The translations under genes and the position numbers were made by a program. Below the pieces are notes generated by a model. That model worked only from the letters and a program-made list of their open reading frames with translations. It ran no database searches and had not been told where the DNA came from. DNA of 64,000 nucleotides from Kosakonia oryzendophytica (lineage in GTDB: Bacteria; Pseudomonadota; Gammaproteobacteria; Enterobacterales; Enterobacteriaceae), in contig NZ_FMAY01000002.1 in the NCBI RefSeq assembly GCF_900094925.1, forward strand, positions 64,001-128,000, given 5' to 3'. The number at the start of each line of letters is the position of its first letter. Positions within the stretch are counted from its first letter, which is position 1. Below, one piece after another: positions 17,380-25,724 of this stretch.

Positions 17380-17817
17380 GTGCATGACTTATACGACGTA
17401 AACCCGGTTTTAGGCGATACCATCGATAAGATTGTCAAAGAGGGCGACAACGCAAGGCAGCGTGGCGATATGGAGAGCGCCCTCTCATTGTACGATAACG
17501 CCTGGGGGCTGGTGCCGGAGCCTAAAAGCGACTGGTTGATGCCTTCATTGTGGATCGCTTCCGGTTTTTGCTCCGCCTGGTTTGATAAAGGTGATTTCGT
17601 CCGTGCCAAACCCTGGGCTCAGTTTTTGTTAAATCTGCGAACCGACAGGGATACGGCACCTGCTATCATCATGGGCATGGTGTGCTATGAACTTAAGCAG
17701 TATGACGAAGCATACGAACATTTTCATCTTGCTTACGGTTATGGGAAAAAGAAGGCATTTCAGGGCCGCGAGAAAAAGTATCTCGACTTTTATCTGCTGG
17801 AACGCAAAAAAAAGTAG
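17380..17817 (+). CDS. Orphan Rhs-type immunity protein (TPR-like)
   Basis: A 145-residue protein with TPR-like helices: DNARQRGDMESALSLYDNAW, then a hydrophobic turn and QYDEAYEHFHLAYGYG. The plan (an N-terminal LYDVNP segment, a PEPKSDW turn, paired helices, a C-terminal KKYLDFY) resembles the small TPR proteins often found after rhs genes and regarded as immunity proteins. I chose GTG 17380 because AAGGAG lies nine bases before it and the N-terminus VHDLYDVNPVLGD then matches that plan; the open frame extends to 17263 without such a site. No matching toxin lies upstream, so it looks like an immunity gene kept after its toxin tip was lost. Confidence 0.68.
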   Translation: MHDLYDVNPVLGDTIDKIVKEGDNARQRGDMESALSLYDNAWGLVPEPKSDWLMPSLWIASGFCSAWFDKGDFVRAKPWAQFLLNLRTDRDTAPAIIMGMVCYELKQYDEAYEHFHLAYGYGKKKAFQGREKKYLDFYLLERKKK

Positions 17818-18276
17818 GTGTTCTTTTTCGGAACGGTTGAAAACGGATTTTTAGCACTCAATAAGCAGCATACAGGCTTGCTGTAACAGAGAGTGGAGTG
17901 AAAGCATGGCCGCAGACCAGAGAATTATCGAACTGGTCTGAATGGCGATGCAAATCATATTTCTTATTATCAACTTCTTTTTACGGTTGAGTCATTCAGC
18001 CTCGCAAGTCGATATATTTCCGTGATACTTTTCCTTACCAATGCCAGGGTTGTTATTTGTGACTATTAGCATACATATCAATAATCTCAAAAAAACCTCT
18101 ATATCTGTATAGTGCAATGCTTCGCTATTTTCGTTTTTTTACACTTTGACTTTTTTTACTATTTAAATTCCATAATAAGATTTTCCTTACGCATATATTT
18201 CTCCAGTCAGTGCTAGTAGTAAAAGCTCCCGCATAAAACCTGCCAATATGCCGATTGACAATAAGGGAGTCGCACT
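17818..18276. promoter_or_regulatory. AT-rich spacer upstream of carbonic anhydrase gene
   Basis: About 460 bases at the right edge of the type VI island. It holds a short frame at about 17906 (MAADQRIIELV) after GGAGTGAAAGC, which stops after 11 codons and may be a gene remnant. The 3' end carries the ribosome site AAGGGAG for the next gene and presumably its promoter. No intact gene is visible. Confidence 0.45.
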
Positions 18277-18900
18277 GTGAACACGTTGAAACCGCTGCTG
18301 GCCAGAAACCGTAGCTGGGCGCTATTAAAGCTGAACAGCGATCCGCACTATTTTGAGCAACATCTTCATCAACAACAGCCGCATTCGTTATGGATAGGGT
18401 GTTCCGACAGCCGTGTGCCAGCTGAGGTGCTAACCGGCTCTCATCCCGGTGAATTATTTGTTCACCGCAATATCGCCAATATGGTCGACCCGGCGGACGA
18501 CAACTTTATGAGTGTGTTGCAGTACGCGCTGCATTACCTGAAGGTGCATCGCATCGTGCTGTGCGGCCATTACGGTTGCGGTGGCGTGCAGGCTGCATTG
18601 CAATTACCGCAAATGGCACTGGCGGACGAGTCTTCGGCGCTGTCGCGGCGTATTGGTCAACTGCGCGATGTGCTCGGGCATAAAATTGAGGGCGCCGCGC
18701 CCAAAACGCCTGATCCGGAAACCCTCAACCACCTGGTGGAAACCAACGTCATCACCCAGTTTTCCCGGCTGGTGCAGACACAACCGGTACTGGACGTGTG
18801 GCGCAGTCAACGCGAGCTGAATATTTACGGCTGCGTCTATGAACTGGCGACAGGCCACCTGAAGACGTTGATTGAGAAAACGGCGGAGGAGGCGGTATGA
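18277..18900 (+). CDS. Beta-class carbonic anhydrase
   Basis: A 207-residue zinc enzyme that interconverts carbon dioxide and bicarbonate in the cytoplasm. The zinc and active-site residues are visible as Cys42, Asp44 and Arg46 in IGCSDSRVP and His98 and Cys101 in CGHYGCGG. The N-terminus and the NIANMVDP segment are typical of the Can/CynT group. The GTG start follows AAGGGAG. Its stop overlaps the start of the SulP transporter by four bases (ATGA), so the pair forms an operon for bicarbonate supply. The symbol can would imply orthology that I cannot test. Confidence 0.93.
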   Translation: MNTLKPLLARNRSWALLKLNSDPHYFEQHLHQQQPHSLWIGCSDSRVPAEVLTGSHPGELFVHRNIANMVDPADDNFMSVLQYALHYLKVHRIVLCGHYGCGGVQAALQLPQMALADESSALSRRIGQLRDVLGHKIEGAAPKTPDPETLNHLVETNVITQFSRLVQTQPVLDVWRSQRELNIYGCVYELATGHLKTLIEKTAEEAV

Positions 18901-20366
18901 AGAGCAATGCATTGCGCCAGGATACGCTGGCCGGAGTGGTTGTCTTCCTTGTGGCGCTGCCGCTGTGCCTGGGGATTGCCCAAGCCAGCGGGTTACCGCC
19001 GTTTGTTGGTCTGCTGACCGGCATTATCGGCGGTTTGTTGGTCACGGCGCTCAGCCCGTCGCGCTTTGCTGTCAGCGGCCCGGCGGCGGGGCTGGTGACC
19101 ATTGTGGTGGCTTCGGTTGATGCGCTGGGATCGTTCTCCGCCTTTCTGTTTGCGCTGGTGCTGGCGGGCGTCCTGCAACTGGCGATGGGACTTCTGCGCG
19201 CCGGACGCTTTATTACACTGGTTCCCGGCAGTGTTATCAAAGGTATGCTGGCAGCCATTGGTTTATTGTTGATTATGCAGCAGATTCCGGTTGCCTTTGG
19301 TGCGGTGGAAGAGAGCAGTTTACGCGCGATGTTCAGCGGTGAATTTGCGTTTTCACTGACATCGTTCGCCGTGGCGGCAGGGGGATTGTTGCTGTTGTGG
19401 TGCTGGGATTCACGGTCAATTAAACGCTTGAAAAGCTTGGGTTGGATCCCCGGCCCGCTGGTTGCAGTGGTTCTCGGGTGCGCTGTGTCCCTGGTGCTTA
19501 TCGCCACAGCGCCGCATCTGTTACCTGCGTTGCCGCGTATAACGTTGCCGGAGTTTGGCTCGTTTAGCGATCTGCTCGGCGAGCTGGAAGGGCCGGACTG
19601 GATGGCATGGCAAAATCCGGCCGTCTATACCGTGGCGATTACGCTGGCGCTGGTCGCCAGCCTTGAGACGCTGCTCAGCCAGGAAGCGCTGAAGAAGCTG
19701 CGCCCGCAAAACCCACCGCCGTCACCCGACAAAGAACTGGTGGCTCAGGGGGTGGGTAACCTGTTTTCGGGGCTCGTCGGAGCAATGCCGATCACGGCCG
19801 TGATTGTGCGCAGTTCGGTCAACGTCAGCAACGGCGCGCAATCAAAATTCTCGGTGCTGTTGCAGGGTGTACTGTTGCTCGTGTGCGGTTTGTGGTTCGG
19901 CGGCTTTTTGTCGGTGATCCCGCTGGCGAGCCTGGCTGCGGTGCTGCTCTATACCGGGTATAAGCTGGCGACGCCACGTTTGTTTATTGAGCAATTCCGC
20001 GCCGGGCCACAACAGTATGTCCCGTTTCTCACCACGGTGGTGGGGATCATCGCGTTTGGCATGCTGGTGGGTATTGCCCTTGGGTTGGTAATGCAGGTGG
20101 CGTTAAGCATCTATTACAGCCATCGCAATGCATTGCAACTGGCCCGCTTTGACGATCACTATGTGTTGCGTATTCATCAGAACCTGACGTTTTTGCACAA
20201 CCCGCGTTTGCAGGCGCTACTGGCGAAGATCCCGGAGCGCAGTGTGGTGATTGTTGAGCATGACAACGCCCACTATTTCGATCCCGATGTTAAAGCGGTG
20301 TTGAGCGAGTTTGCCGAAAACGCGCCGCAGCGGGGAATTGAACTGAGTCAGTGGCCGGCAAAATAA
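18897..20366 (+). CDS. SulP-family anion (probably bicarbonate) transporter
   Basis: A 489-residue inner-membrane carrier of the SulP/SLC26 family. It opens with the typical RQDTLAGVVVFLVALPLCLG segment and has about 11 to 14 membrane helices, plus the family-like GLVGAMPITAVIVRSSVNVSNGAQSK loop. A shortened STAS-like part covers about the last 75 residues. Family members carry sulfate, bicarbonate or dicarboxylates. Direct coupling to a carbonic anhydrase suggests bicarbonate, as in known SulP-carbonic anhydrase pairs; that is inference. Confidence 0.88.
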   Translation: MKSNALRQDTLAGVVVFLVALPLCLGIAQASGLPPFVGLLTGIIGGLLVTALSPSRFAVSGPAAGLVTIVVASVDALGSFSAFLFALVLAGVLQLAMGLLRAGRFITLVPGSVIKGMLAAIGLLLIMQQIPVAFGAVEESSLRAMFSGEFAFSLTSFAVAAGGLLLLWCWDSRSIKRLKSLGWIPGPLVAVVLGCAVSLVLIATAPHLLPALPRITLPEFGSFSDLLGELEGPDWMAWQNPAVYTVAITLALVASLETLLSQEALKKLRPQNPPPSPDKELVAQGVGNLFSGLVGAMPITAVIVRSSVNVSNGAQSKFSVLLQGVLLLVCGLWFGGFLSVIPLASLAAVLLYTGYKLATPRLFIEQFRAGPQQYVPFLTTVVGIIAFGMLVGIALGLVMQVALSIYYSHRNALQLARFDDHYVLRIHQNLTFLHNPRLQALLAKIPERSVVIVEHDNAHYFDPDVKAVLSEFAENAPQRGIELSQWPAK

Positions 20367-20440
20367 ACCGCAGTGAAAGCGCTCGCCGTGGCGGGCGCAA
20401 CCTGCCATTCTGAGTGCTCTTTCCAGAGAGGGCGAAGACC

Positions 20441-20779
20441 ATGTTGACCAATCTGCTGCAACACTTTCCCGCGACTGCCCGTGCAGGCGAAGAGGAGACG
20501 TTCGACGATCTGCTGGTGCGACCCGATGTGAAAATCGAACGGATCATCTCTACCGGGCAGGCCAGTCCGCCGGATTTTTGGTACTGCCAGCAGCAAGGAG
20601 AATGGGTATTGATACTACAAGGCGCCGCCGGTTTGCAGCTTGAAGGCGAAACGGAAGAACGTGTGTTGCAGGTGGGGGATTTTGTCAATATTCCGGCGCG
20701 TTGTCGCCACCGGGTGAACTGGACGCAGGCCGAACCGCCAACCATCTGGCTGGCGATCCATTATGAGCGGGCGGGTTAA
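20441..20779 (+). CDS. Small cupin-domain protein
   Basis: A 112-residue single-domain cupin. The core reads GEWVLILQGAAGLQLEGETE, followed by VLQVGDFVNIPARCRHRVNW, which gives cupin motif 2 (G-D-x-x-x-I-P-x-x-x-x-H). Motif 1 lacks the full HxH set, so metal binding is uncertain. The ATG at 20441 follows GAGAGGGCGA; the open frame continues upstream to 20414 without need. It lies 74 bases after the SulP gene on the same strand and is convergent with the IMPase-family gene. The function is unknown. Confidence 0.8.
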   Translation: MLTNLLQHFPATARAGEEETFDDLLVRPDVKIERIISTGQASPPDFWYCQQQGEWVLILQGAAGLQLEGETEERVLQVGDFVNIPARCRHRVNWTQAEPPTIWLAIHYERAG

Positions 20780-20780
20780 C

Positions 20781-21548
20781 TCAGTTATCGGGCAATAAAA
20801 TGGGTTGCAGACGTTGCCATACCGCCGGGCTGGCAGCCCAGGCGTTGTTGCCTTGCGTCAGCCCATTCCTGGCGAGAAAGTCATTGTGCATGCCGCCTGC
20901 TTCTTTGATGATCACCAGACCCGCCAGCGCATCCCAGCTATGCAGGTGCGCCTCAAAGTAGCCGTGTACCTGGCCTGCGGCAACATGGGCCAGCATCAAC
21001 GCACCTGCGCCGAAACGGCGGTGTTCAACGCCGTGTTCAAACAACGTTTCAATGGTGCGGGTATAGTCGCGCGGCGCAGTGCGGCTTGAACGCCCTAATC
21101 CCAGAACCACGGCATCGGGTGCCGGGTCGGTGATCGTCAGTTTCTGGTCATTTAAAAACGCGCCTTTCCCGCGTTCGGCGAAGAAAAACTCCTCGCGATC
21201 AGGCGCATAAATCACGCCCAGTTCAATGTGATTGCCGCTAACATAGGCGACGGAAATACACCAGTAATCCATACCAAGAATAAAGTTGGTGGTGCCATCA
21301 ATAGGGTCAATAACCCACACTCCTTCACTGCCCGGCTCCAGACCTCGCTCTTCGCCAAGCAGGCCGTCCTGCGGACGCTGCGCTTTTAGCCAGGTGCGCA
21401 ATGCGGTTTCCACATACACATCCGCCTGTGAAACAAAATCCTGGCGGCCTTTCTGTTCAATGGTCAGCCCGTTATCGCGTAGCTGTTTCGCCTCCTGACC
21501 GAGACGACGAATCAATGCGCACAGCGCGTGGGTAAACTGTTCTGTCAT
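20781..21548 (-). CDS. Inositol-monophosphatase-family phosphatase
   Basis: A 255-residue magnesium-dependent phosphatase. The family metal sites are present: GEERG, then the signature WVIDPIDGTTNFILG, and the second aspartate in HSWDALAG. Members hydrolyse inositol monophosphate, fructose-1,6-bisphosphate, histidinol phosphate or PAP. It lies 10 bases after the LacI-type regulator gene on the minus strand, behind a cyclic-phosphodiesterase-like gene and back to back with an ABC importer, so a phosphorylated sugar or polyol is a reasonable substrate. ATG 21548 was chosen over an upstream TTG at 21566. Confidence 0.88.
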   Translation of the reverse strand: MTEQFTHALCALIRRLGQEAKQLRDNGLTIEQKGRQDFVSQADVYVETALRTWLKAQRPQDGLLGEERGLEPGSEGVWVIDPIDGTTNFILGMDYWCISVAYVSGNHIELGVIYAPDREEFFFAERGKGAFLNDQKLTITDPAPDAVVLGLGRSSRTAPRDYTRTIETLFEHGVEHRRFGAGALMLAHVAAGQVHGYFEAHLHSWDALAGLVIIKEAGGMHNDFLARNGLTQGNNAWAASPAVWQRLQPILLPDN

Positions 21549-21558
21549 ATCTGGACTC

Positions 21559-22569
21559 TTAGCCAATGCGTGGTGAGGTTTGTCGGTGAATCAGTTCCAC
21601 CTTAACCCACTCAATGCGGGAAGGCTGCAACGGATTTTTTGCCCGCTCCAGCAGACGCGTCAATGCCCGGCGGGCGATCTCAGACACATCCTGATGCAAG
21701 GTGGTTAACTGGTAACTGAACTGACCGCTTTGCGGTGTGTTATCAAAGCCAATCAGGTGAAAATCCTGTGGGGCGAATTTGCCGCGCTGGCGCATGCCGT
21801 CGAGGAAGCCGCACGCCAGTTGCGCATTGGCGCAGAAAATACCTGCCGGTAATTCACCTGTCCATGCGCGAGCGGCCTGAAAACCTCCCTCGTAACCCTC
21901 TTCGCTGGCGGTGATGTCGCTTATGTGGCGTTGCGTATCCACACCGAGCTGATGCAGAGCCTGATAAAAGGCTTCGCCGCGCATCATCCCGGCCCAGGTG
22001 GATCCCCTATTATTCAGCCAGCCAAAACGGCGGCAGCCAGAGTGAAACAGCTGTTCTGCGGCCTGATATGCGCCGGAGTCATTATCTGAGCAGACAAAGT
22101 CCACCAGCGGAATATCCGGTTGGCGGTTAATGCCGACCACCGGGATCTGTTGACTGACACACTCATTGACCAGTGTTTCCGGCGGCTTGCCGGAGGTCAC
22201 GATGACGCCGGACACGCGAAACTGGGTAAAGCGGCGCAGCGTTGGCGTCAGATCCTGCTCGCCGGTGATTTCGGTCACCAACGCCTGATAGCCGCGACGC
22301 TGGATCTCGTGCAATAAGCCCTCCAGTAAGCTACTGCGAAACGGATCGCCAATACGTGCGACGATCACGCCGATCAAATGGCTGCGCTGGCGGTTCAGTC
22401 CCTGGGCAAGGAAATTGACCTGGTAACCCAGTTCCTGCGCCGCGCGCAGTACTTTTTCTTTGGTGGACGGGGAGATGCTGCCATTGCTGCTCAGGGCGCG
22501 AGAGACCACGGCGCGGGAAACGCCCGCCCGTTTTGCCACGTCCTCGGCGGTGACGGTCTGCTTACGCAT
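21559..22569 (-). CDS. LacI-family transcriptional regulator
   Basis: A 336-residue repressor with an N-terminal helix-turn-helix (VTAEDVAKRAGVSRAVVSRALS), a hinge helix region to about residue 60 and a periplasmic-binding-protein-like effector domain (LIGVIVARIGDPF; IFCANAQLACGFLDGMRQRG; LIGFDNTPQSGQFSY). Start ATG 22569 gives the usual N-terminus; the frame upstream to 22659 overlaps the neighbouring gene. It lies eight bases after the hydrolase gene and is probably the local regulator of the divergent importer. The inducer is unknown; LacI proteins usually sense sugars. Confidence 0.92.
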   Translation of the reverse strand: MRKQTVTAEDVAKRAGVSRAVVSRALSSNGSISPSTKEKVLRAAQELGYQVNFLAQGLNRQRSHLIGVIVARIGDPFRSSLLEGLLHEIQRRGYQALVTEITGEQDLTPTLRRFTQFRVSGVIVTSGKPPETLVNECVSQQIPVVGINRQPDIPLVDFVCSDNDSGAYQAAEQLFHSGCRRFGWLNNRGSTWAGMMRGEAFYQALHQLGVDTQRHISDITASEEGYEGGFQAARAWTGELPAGIFCANAQLACGFLDGMRQRGKFAPQDFHLIGFDNTPQSGQFSYQLTTLHQDVSEIARRALTRLLERAKNPLQPSRIEWVKVELIHRQTSPRIG

Positions 22570-22577
22570 TGTCTGAC

Positions 22578-23336
22578 TCAATCTGTCGCCTCCGCATAAG
22601 GATTGAGATCGATGGTCATGCCATCCTGGCTGAGAAATAACCCCGGATGTGCCGCGCACGCCTGTGCCAGTGCCGGTAGCGCTGCATCATGACAGTGATA
22701 CAAGCCCATGCGCGGTAAACGCAATTGTTCAAACAGCGCCAGACAGCCAGGAAAATCGCCGTGCGAGGCATCACTGGCGAGTGCGGTCAGCGACGCGCAC
22801 TCCTGAAAGGCCAGGCTGGCGTGATGCATCAGCGCGGTGCTTTCCGGTGTCGGACGACCATCGCCACTGTAGAACAGTGCCTTATCACCCATCTCAATGC
22901 GCAACGCGAGGTTGGGGATTTCATGATGGGAAAACGCCGTGCGGATTTTCCAGCCTTGCCAGTGCCATTCGGGTTCGCTGTCTCGCCAGTCAATAGGAAA
23001 ACAGAGGTCGCTCTCAGGCCAGTTCGCGAGGCTTGCCAGTTGCATCAACACCGGGCGTTGCTCGCGTTGCGACCAGATTATCAACGGTTTGCGGCGACCA
23101 AAGCTCTTCCAGTGATTGAGCAGCGCTGTCAGCCCGGTGCAGTGATCCGGATGGACATGGGTAAAGTAAATCGCATCGATGTCATTGACATCGCCACGCC
23201 GCTGCCAGAGTGCGCGTGGGATCGTGGGGCCACAATCGATCAGCCACTGGCGATGATCAGGGTCAGTCACGCAAATTGCCGAGGTATTTTGCTGCACGGA
23301 AAAGGCGCTGCCGCACCCCAGGACATCTATTTTCAT
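22578..23336 (-). CDS. Metallo-beta-lactamase-fold hydrolase (PhnP/RNase Z-like)
   Basis: A 252-residue metal-dependent hydrolase. It begins MKIDVLGCGSAF and has the metal motif FTHVHPDHCTGL, a later histidine in SHHEIPN, and the ligand segments YSGDGRP and LASDASHGDF. This arrangement resembles PhnP (cyclic phosphodiesterase) and RNase Z-type enzymes. Start ATG 23336 was chosen because it begins the family's first strand; an upstream frame to 23390 has no good ribosome site. It is the first gene of the minus-strand trio and diverges from the ABC importer. Confidence 0.82.
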   Translation of the reverse strand: MKIDVLGCGSAFSVQQNTSAICVTDPDHRQWLIDCGPTIPRALWQRRGDVNDIDAIYFTHVHPDHCTGLTALLNHWKSFGRRKPLIIWSQREQRPVLMQLASLANWPESDLCFPIDWRDSEPEWHWQGWKIRTAFSHHEIPNLALRIEMGDKALFYSGDGRPTPESTALMHHASLAFQECASLTALASDASHGDFPGCLALFEQLRLPRMGLYHCHDAALPALAQACAAHPGLFLSQDGMTIDLNPYAEATD

Positions 23337-23487
23337 TTCGCCCACCAAATTTATTGATGACTTAATCAAATTGTCACAAATAGACGACAAAGTAGGCTCA
23401 CATAATGTCGGTGCAAAGTTGCATTTTTTTTACAAATAAATGAACACGTGTTCATCGACGCTAAAAAATCGAATAAAAGGATCGCCC
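23337..23487. promoter_or_regulatory. Divergent promoter region of hydrolase and ABC importer
   Basis: A 151-base AT-rich spacer between the minus-strand hydrolase and the plus-strand importer. The palindrome GAACACGTGTTC lies at about 23441-23452 (AACACGTGTT core), just before the importer's ATPase gene; it is a good candidate operator for the local LacI-type repressor, though LacI-family sites usually contain a central CG flanked by such half-sites and this one is only judged by eye. Confidence 0.55.
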
Positions 23488-24474
23488 GTGAGTTATTTGC
23501 AAATTGAAAATCTGAAAATTGGCTATGGCGATAAGATTGTTTTGCACGATATTCATTTGTCGGTAGAAAAAGGCGAAATGATTGCGCTACTAGGGCCATC
23601 AGGTTGCGGAAAAACCACACTTCTCAATGCATTATGCGGATTCATTCCGGTGAGGTCGGGCGAAATAGCGATTGCCGGTCGAGACATTACTCACACTACG
23701 CCGGAACAGCGAAATATCACTATGGTGTTCCAGAGTTATGCGCTGTGGCCACACTTTACCGTTGCACAAAATATTGGCTATGGGTTGAAAGTCCGTCGCT
23801 GGAAAAAAGAGGCGATCCAACAGCGGGTAGAGGAATTATTAAAAATCGTCAATCTTGACGGTTATGCGGAGAGTAAAGTCACCGCGCTTTCAGGCGGGCA
23901 ACGACAGCGTGTGGCGCTGGCGCGCGCGCTGGCCATTGAACCGGACGTATTGGTGCTTGATGAACCTCTGTCAAACCTGGACGCCAAAGTGCGTCTCAAT
24001 GTGCGCCACGAAATAAAAGCGCTGCAAAAGCGGCTGGGATTTACCTCGCTGATTGTCACCCACGACCAGCAGGAAGCGTTGGTCATGGCGGATCGTATTG
24101 CGGTGCTTAACCGCGGTCGCATTGAACAAATCGGCACGCCGGAAGCGATTTACCACCGCCCGGCGACGCCTTTTGTCGCCGATTTTATGGGGGCCGATAA
24201 CTGCATTACCCGCCAGGATGCGCGTGGGGAAACACTCTATTTTCGTAGCGCTGATGTGACCATTCACGGGGCATCTGTACCGCCTGACGCACAAGGATTA
24301 TTGCTGGATGGCGTGGTGGAAGAGAGCGCATTTCTTGGTCACCAGTACCGCCATAGCGTGCGTTGTGACGGGCAGTTATTACTGGCGGATTCGCCACAAT
24401 GCTGGCCCCCCCGCACGAACGTCATTTTGCATGTACCGCAGCCCGCGCTGCATGTTTTTGAAACCGCTTTGTAA
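23488..24474 (+). CDS. ABC importer ATP-binding protein (Fe/spermidine/phosphonate type)
   Basis: A 328-residue ATPase of the MalK/FbpC/PotA clan. It carries Walker A GPSGCGKTT (36-44), a Q-loop in MVFQSYALWPH, signature ALSGGQRQR, Walker B VLVLDEPLSNLD, and a C-terminal TOBE-like regulatory domain from about residue 235. GTG 23488 follows AAAGG at a good distance and places the N-terminus (VSYLQIENLKIGYG) where the family begins; the frame from 23440 is less likely. First gene of a four-gene importer operon. Confidence 0.9.
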   Translation: MSYLQIENLKIGYGDKIVLHDIHLSVEKGEMIALLGPSGCGKTTLLNALCGFIPVRSGEIAIAGRDITHTTPEQRNITMVFQSYALWPHFTVAQNIGYGLKVRRWKKEAIQQRVEELLKIVNLDGYAESKVTALSGGQRQRVALARALAIEPDVLVLDEPLSNLDAKVRLNVRHEIKALQKRLGFTSLIVTHDQQEALVMADRIAVLNRGRIEQIGTPEAIYHRPATPFVADFMGADNCITRQDARGETLYFRSADVTIHGASVPPDAQGLLLDGVVEESAFLGHQYRHSVRCDGQLLLADSPQCWPPRTNVILHVPQPALHVFETAL

Positions 24475-24509
24475 TGCCAACCGACACACTCTTTTCCTGG
24501 GGATACATC

Positions 24510-25658
24510 ATGTCCGTAAAAACGAAACTTGCTGTACTGGCCACTCTCTGTCTGGGCTATGGAATACACGCTGCGAACGCCGAAACGGTACTCAATGTCG
24601 CGACGGCGGGCGATCAAAATATGGTGGACTACGTGAAAACCTGGCTGGGGCCGAAGTTTGAGGCTGCGCATCCTGGTGTGAAAGTGCAGGTGGTCGGAAC
24701 CGGGCCGGGAGATGCCGGATCAAACAAAATCATGGAGAAACTGACCGCTCAGCAACAAAGCGGCGCGAAAAACTGGGATATCGACGTGGCGGTGGTTCAC
24801 CAGGCTGTCGGGGGGCAACTGGTGGAAAAAGGATTGCTGGAGAAATACCGCCAGGCCATTAACACCGGTTCGATGGTCTCAGCGGAAAATGCCAAAAATG
24901 CTCTGGGCGTGAATGTTGATGGCTACGTGATGCCGATGTTTTTAAGTCAGACGGCGATCGCGTTTAACAGCGAGATGATCAAAACGCCGCCGAAATCTTA
25001 TGACGAACTGGTGCAGTGGTCGCAACAGAACCCGAAAGCGTTTGGCTATAACGGCATTAAAAACGGCATGTCCGGTGTGAGTTTTGTGGTGGGCTGGATG
25101 TATGCCTATGGCACGGATGCACAGCGTTTGTCTGCGCTGCCGTATGACAAAGGTGTGGAAAAAGAGTGGGGGCAGGCCTGGGCCAAGCTGAAAGAATTTA
25201 ATAAGAATGTGACCTTTACGCCGGGCAACGCCGGAACGCTGGATATGTTGAGCCGTGGCGAGATCACCATGGGGCCGGTGTGGGTGGATATGTTCTATAG
25301 CTGGAAAGATCAGGGCAAGCTTCCACCATCCATCAAGTTGGCGTTGATCTCCCCCGGCATGCCAGGCCAGCCAATGTATTACGTGGTGCCTGCACATGCA
25401 GCGCAGCCAAAACTGGCACAGGCGTTTATCGCGCTGGCCACCAGCCCGGACGTTCAGGCACAGGGGATCGTAAAACAGTTTAACTGGTATCCGGGTATCG
25501 ATGCGCAATACGTCAAAGGCAAGCTGGATGAGGCCACCTGGCAGAAACTGTTTGCCGAAATTTCGCCGGAAGATTTGACGAAATACGGTAAAAGCTTCCC
25601 GATTAACCCGTACTTCACCGATATCAAAGAAGGCTACGAGAGCCAGGTATCTAACTGA
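24510..25658 (+). CDS. Periplasmic substrate-binding protein of the importer
   Basis: A 382-residue solute-binding protein. ATG 24510 follows CTGGGGA and begins a signal peptide (MSVKTKLAVLATLCLGYG, cleavage probably after AANA). The mature part, starting ETVLNVATAGDQNMVDYVKT, belongs to the large extracellular binder group that serves iron, polyamine, sugar-phosphate and phosphonate systems. The ligand cannot be read from sequence. The gene order ATPase, binder, permease, permease and the neighbouring phosphoester enzymes favour a phosphorylated organic compound. Confidence 0.87.
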   Translation: MSVKTKLAVLATLCLGYGIHAANAETVLNVATAGDQNMVDYVKTWLGPKFEAAHPGVKVQVVGTGPGDAGSNKIMEKLTAQQQSGAKNWDIDVAVVHQAVGGQLVEKGLLEKYRQAINTGSMVSAENAKNALGVNVDGYVMPMFLSQTAIAFNSEMIKTPPKSYDELVQWSQQNPKAFGYNGIKNGMSGVSFVVGWMYAYGTDAQRLSALPYDKGVEKEWGQAWAKLKEFNKNVTFTPGNAGTLDMLSRGEITMGPVWVDMFYSWKDQGKLPPSIKLALISPGMPGQPMYYVVPAHAAQPKLAQAFIALATSPDVQAQGIVKQFNWYPGIDAQYVKGKLDEATWQKLFAEISPEDLTKYGKSFPINPYFTDIKEGYESQVSN

Positions 25659-25724
25659 TTAACCTTGGTGTCCGCAGCGCTGTGTCTGCGGGCATCTTTT
25701 TTGCGGCAACGACTCAGGTTTACC

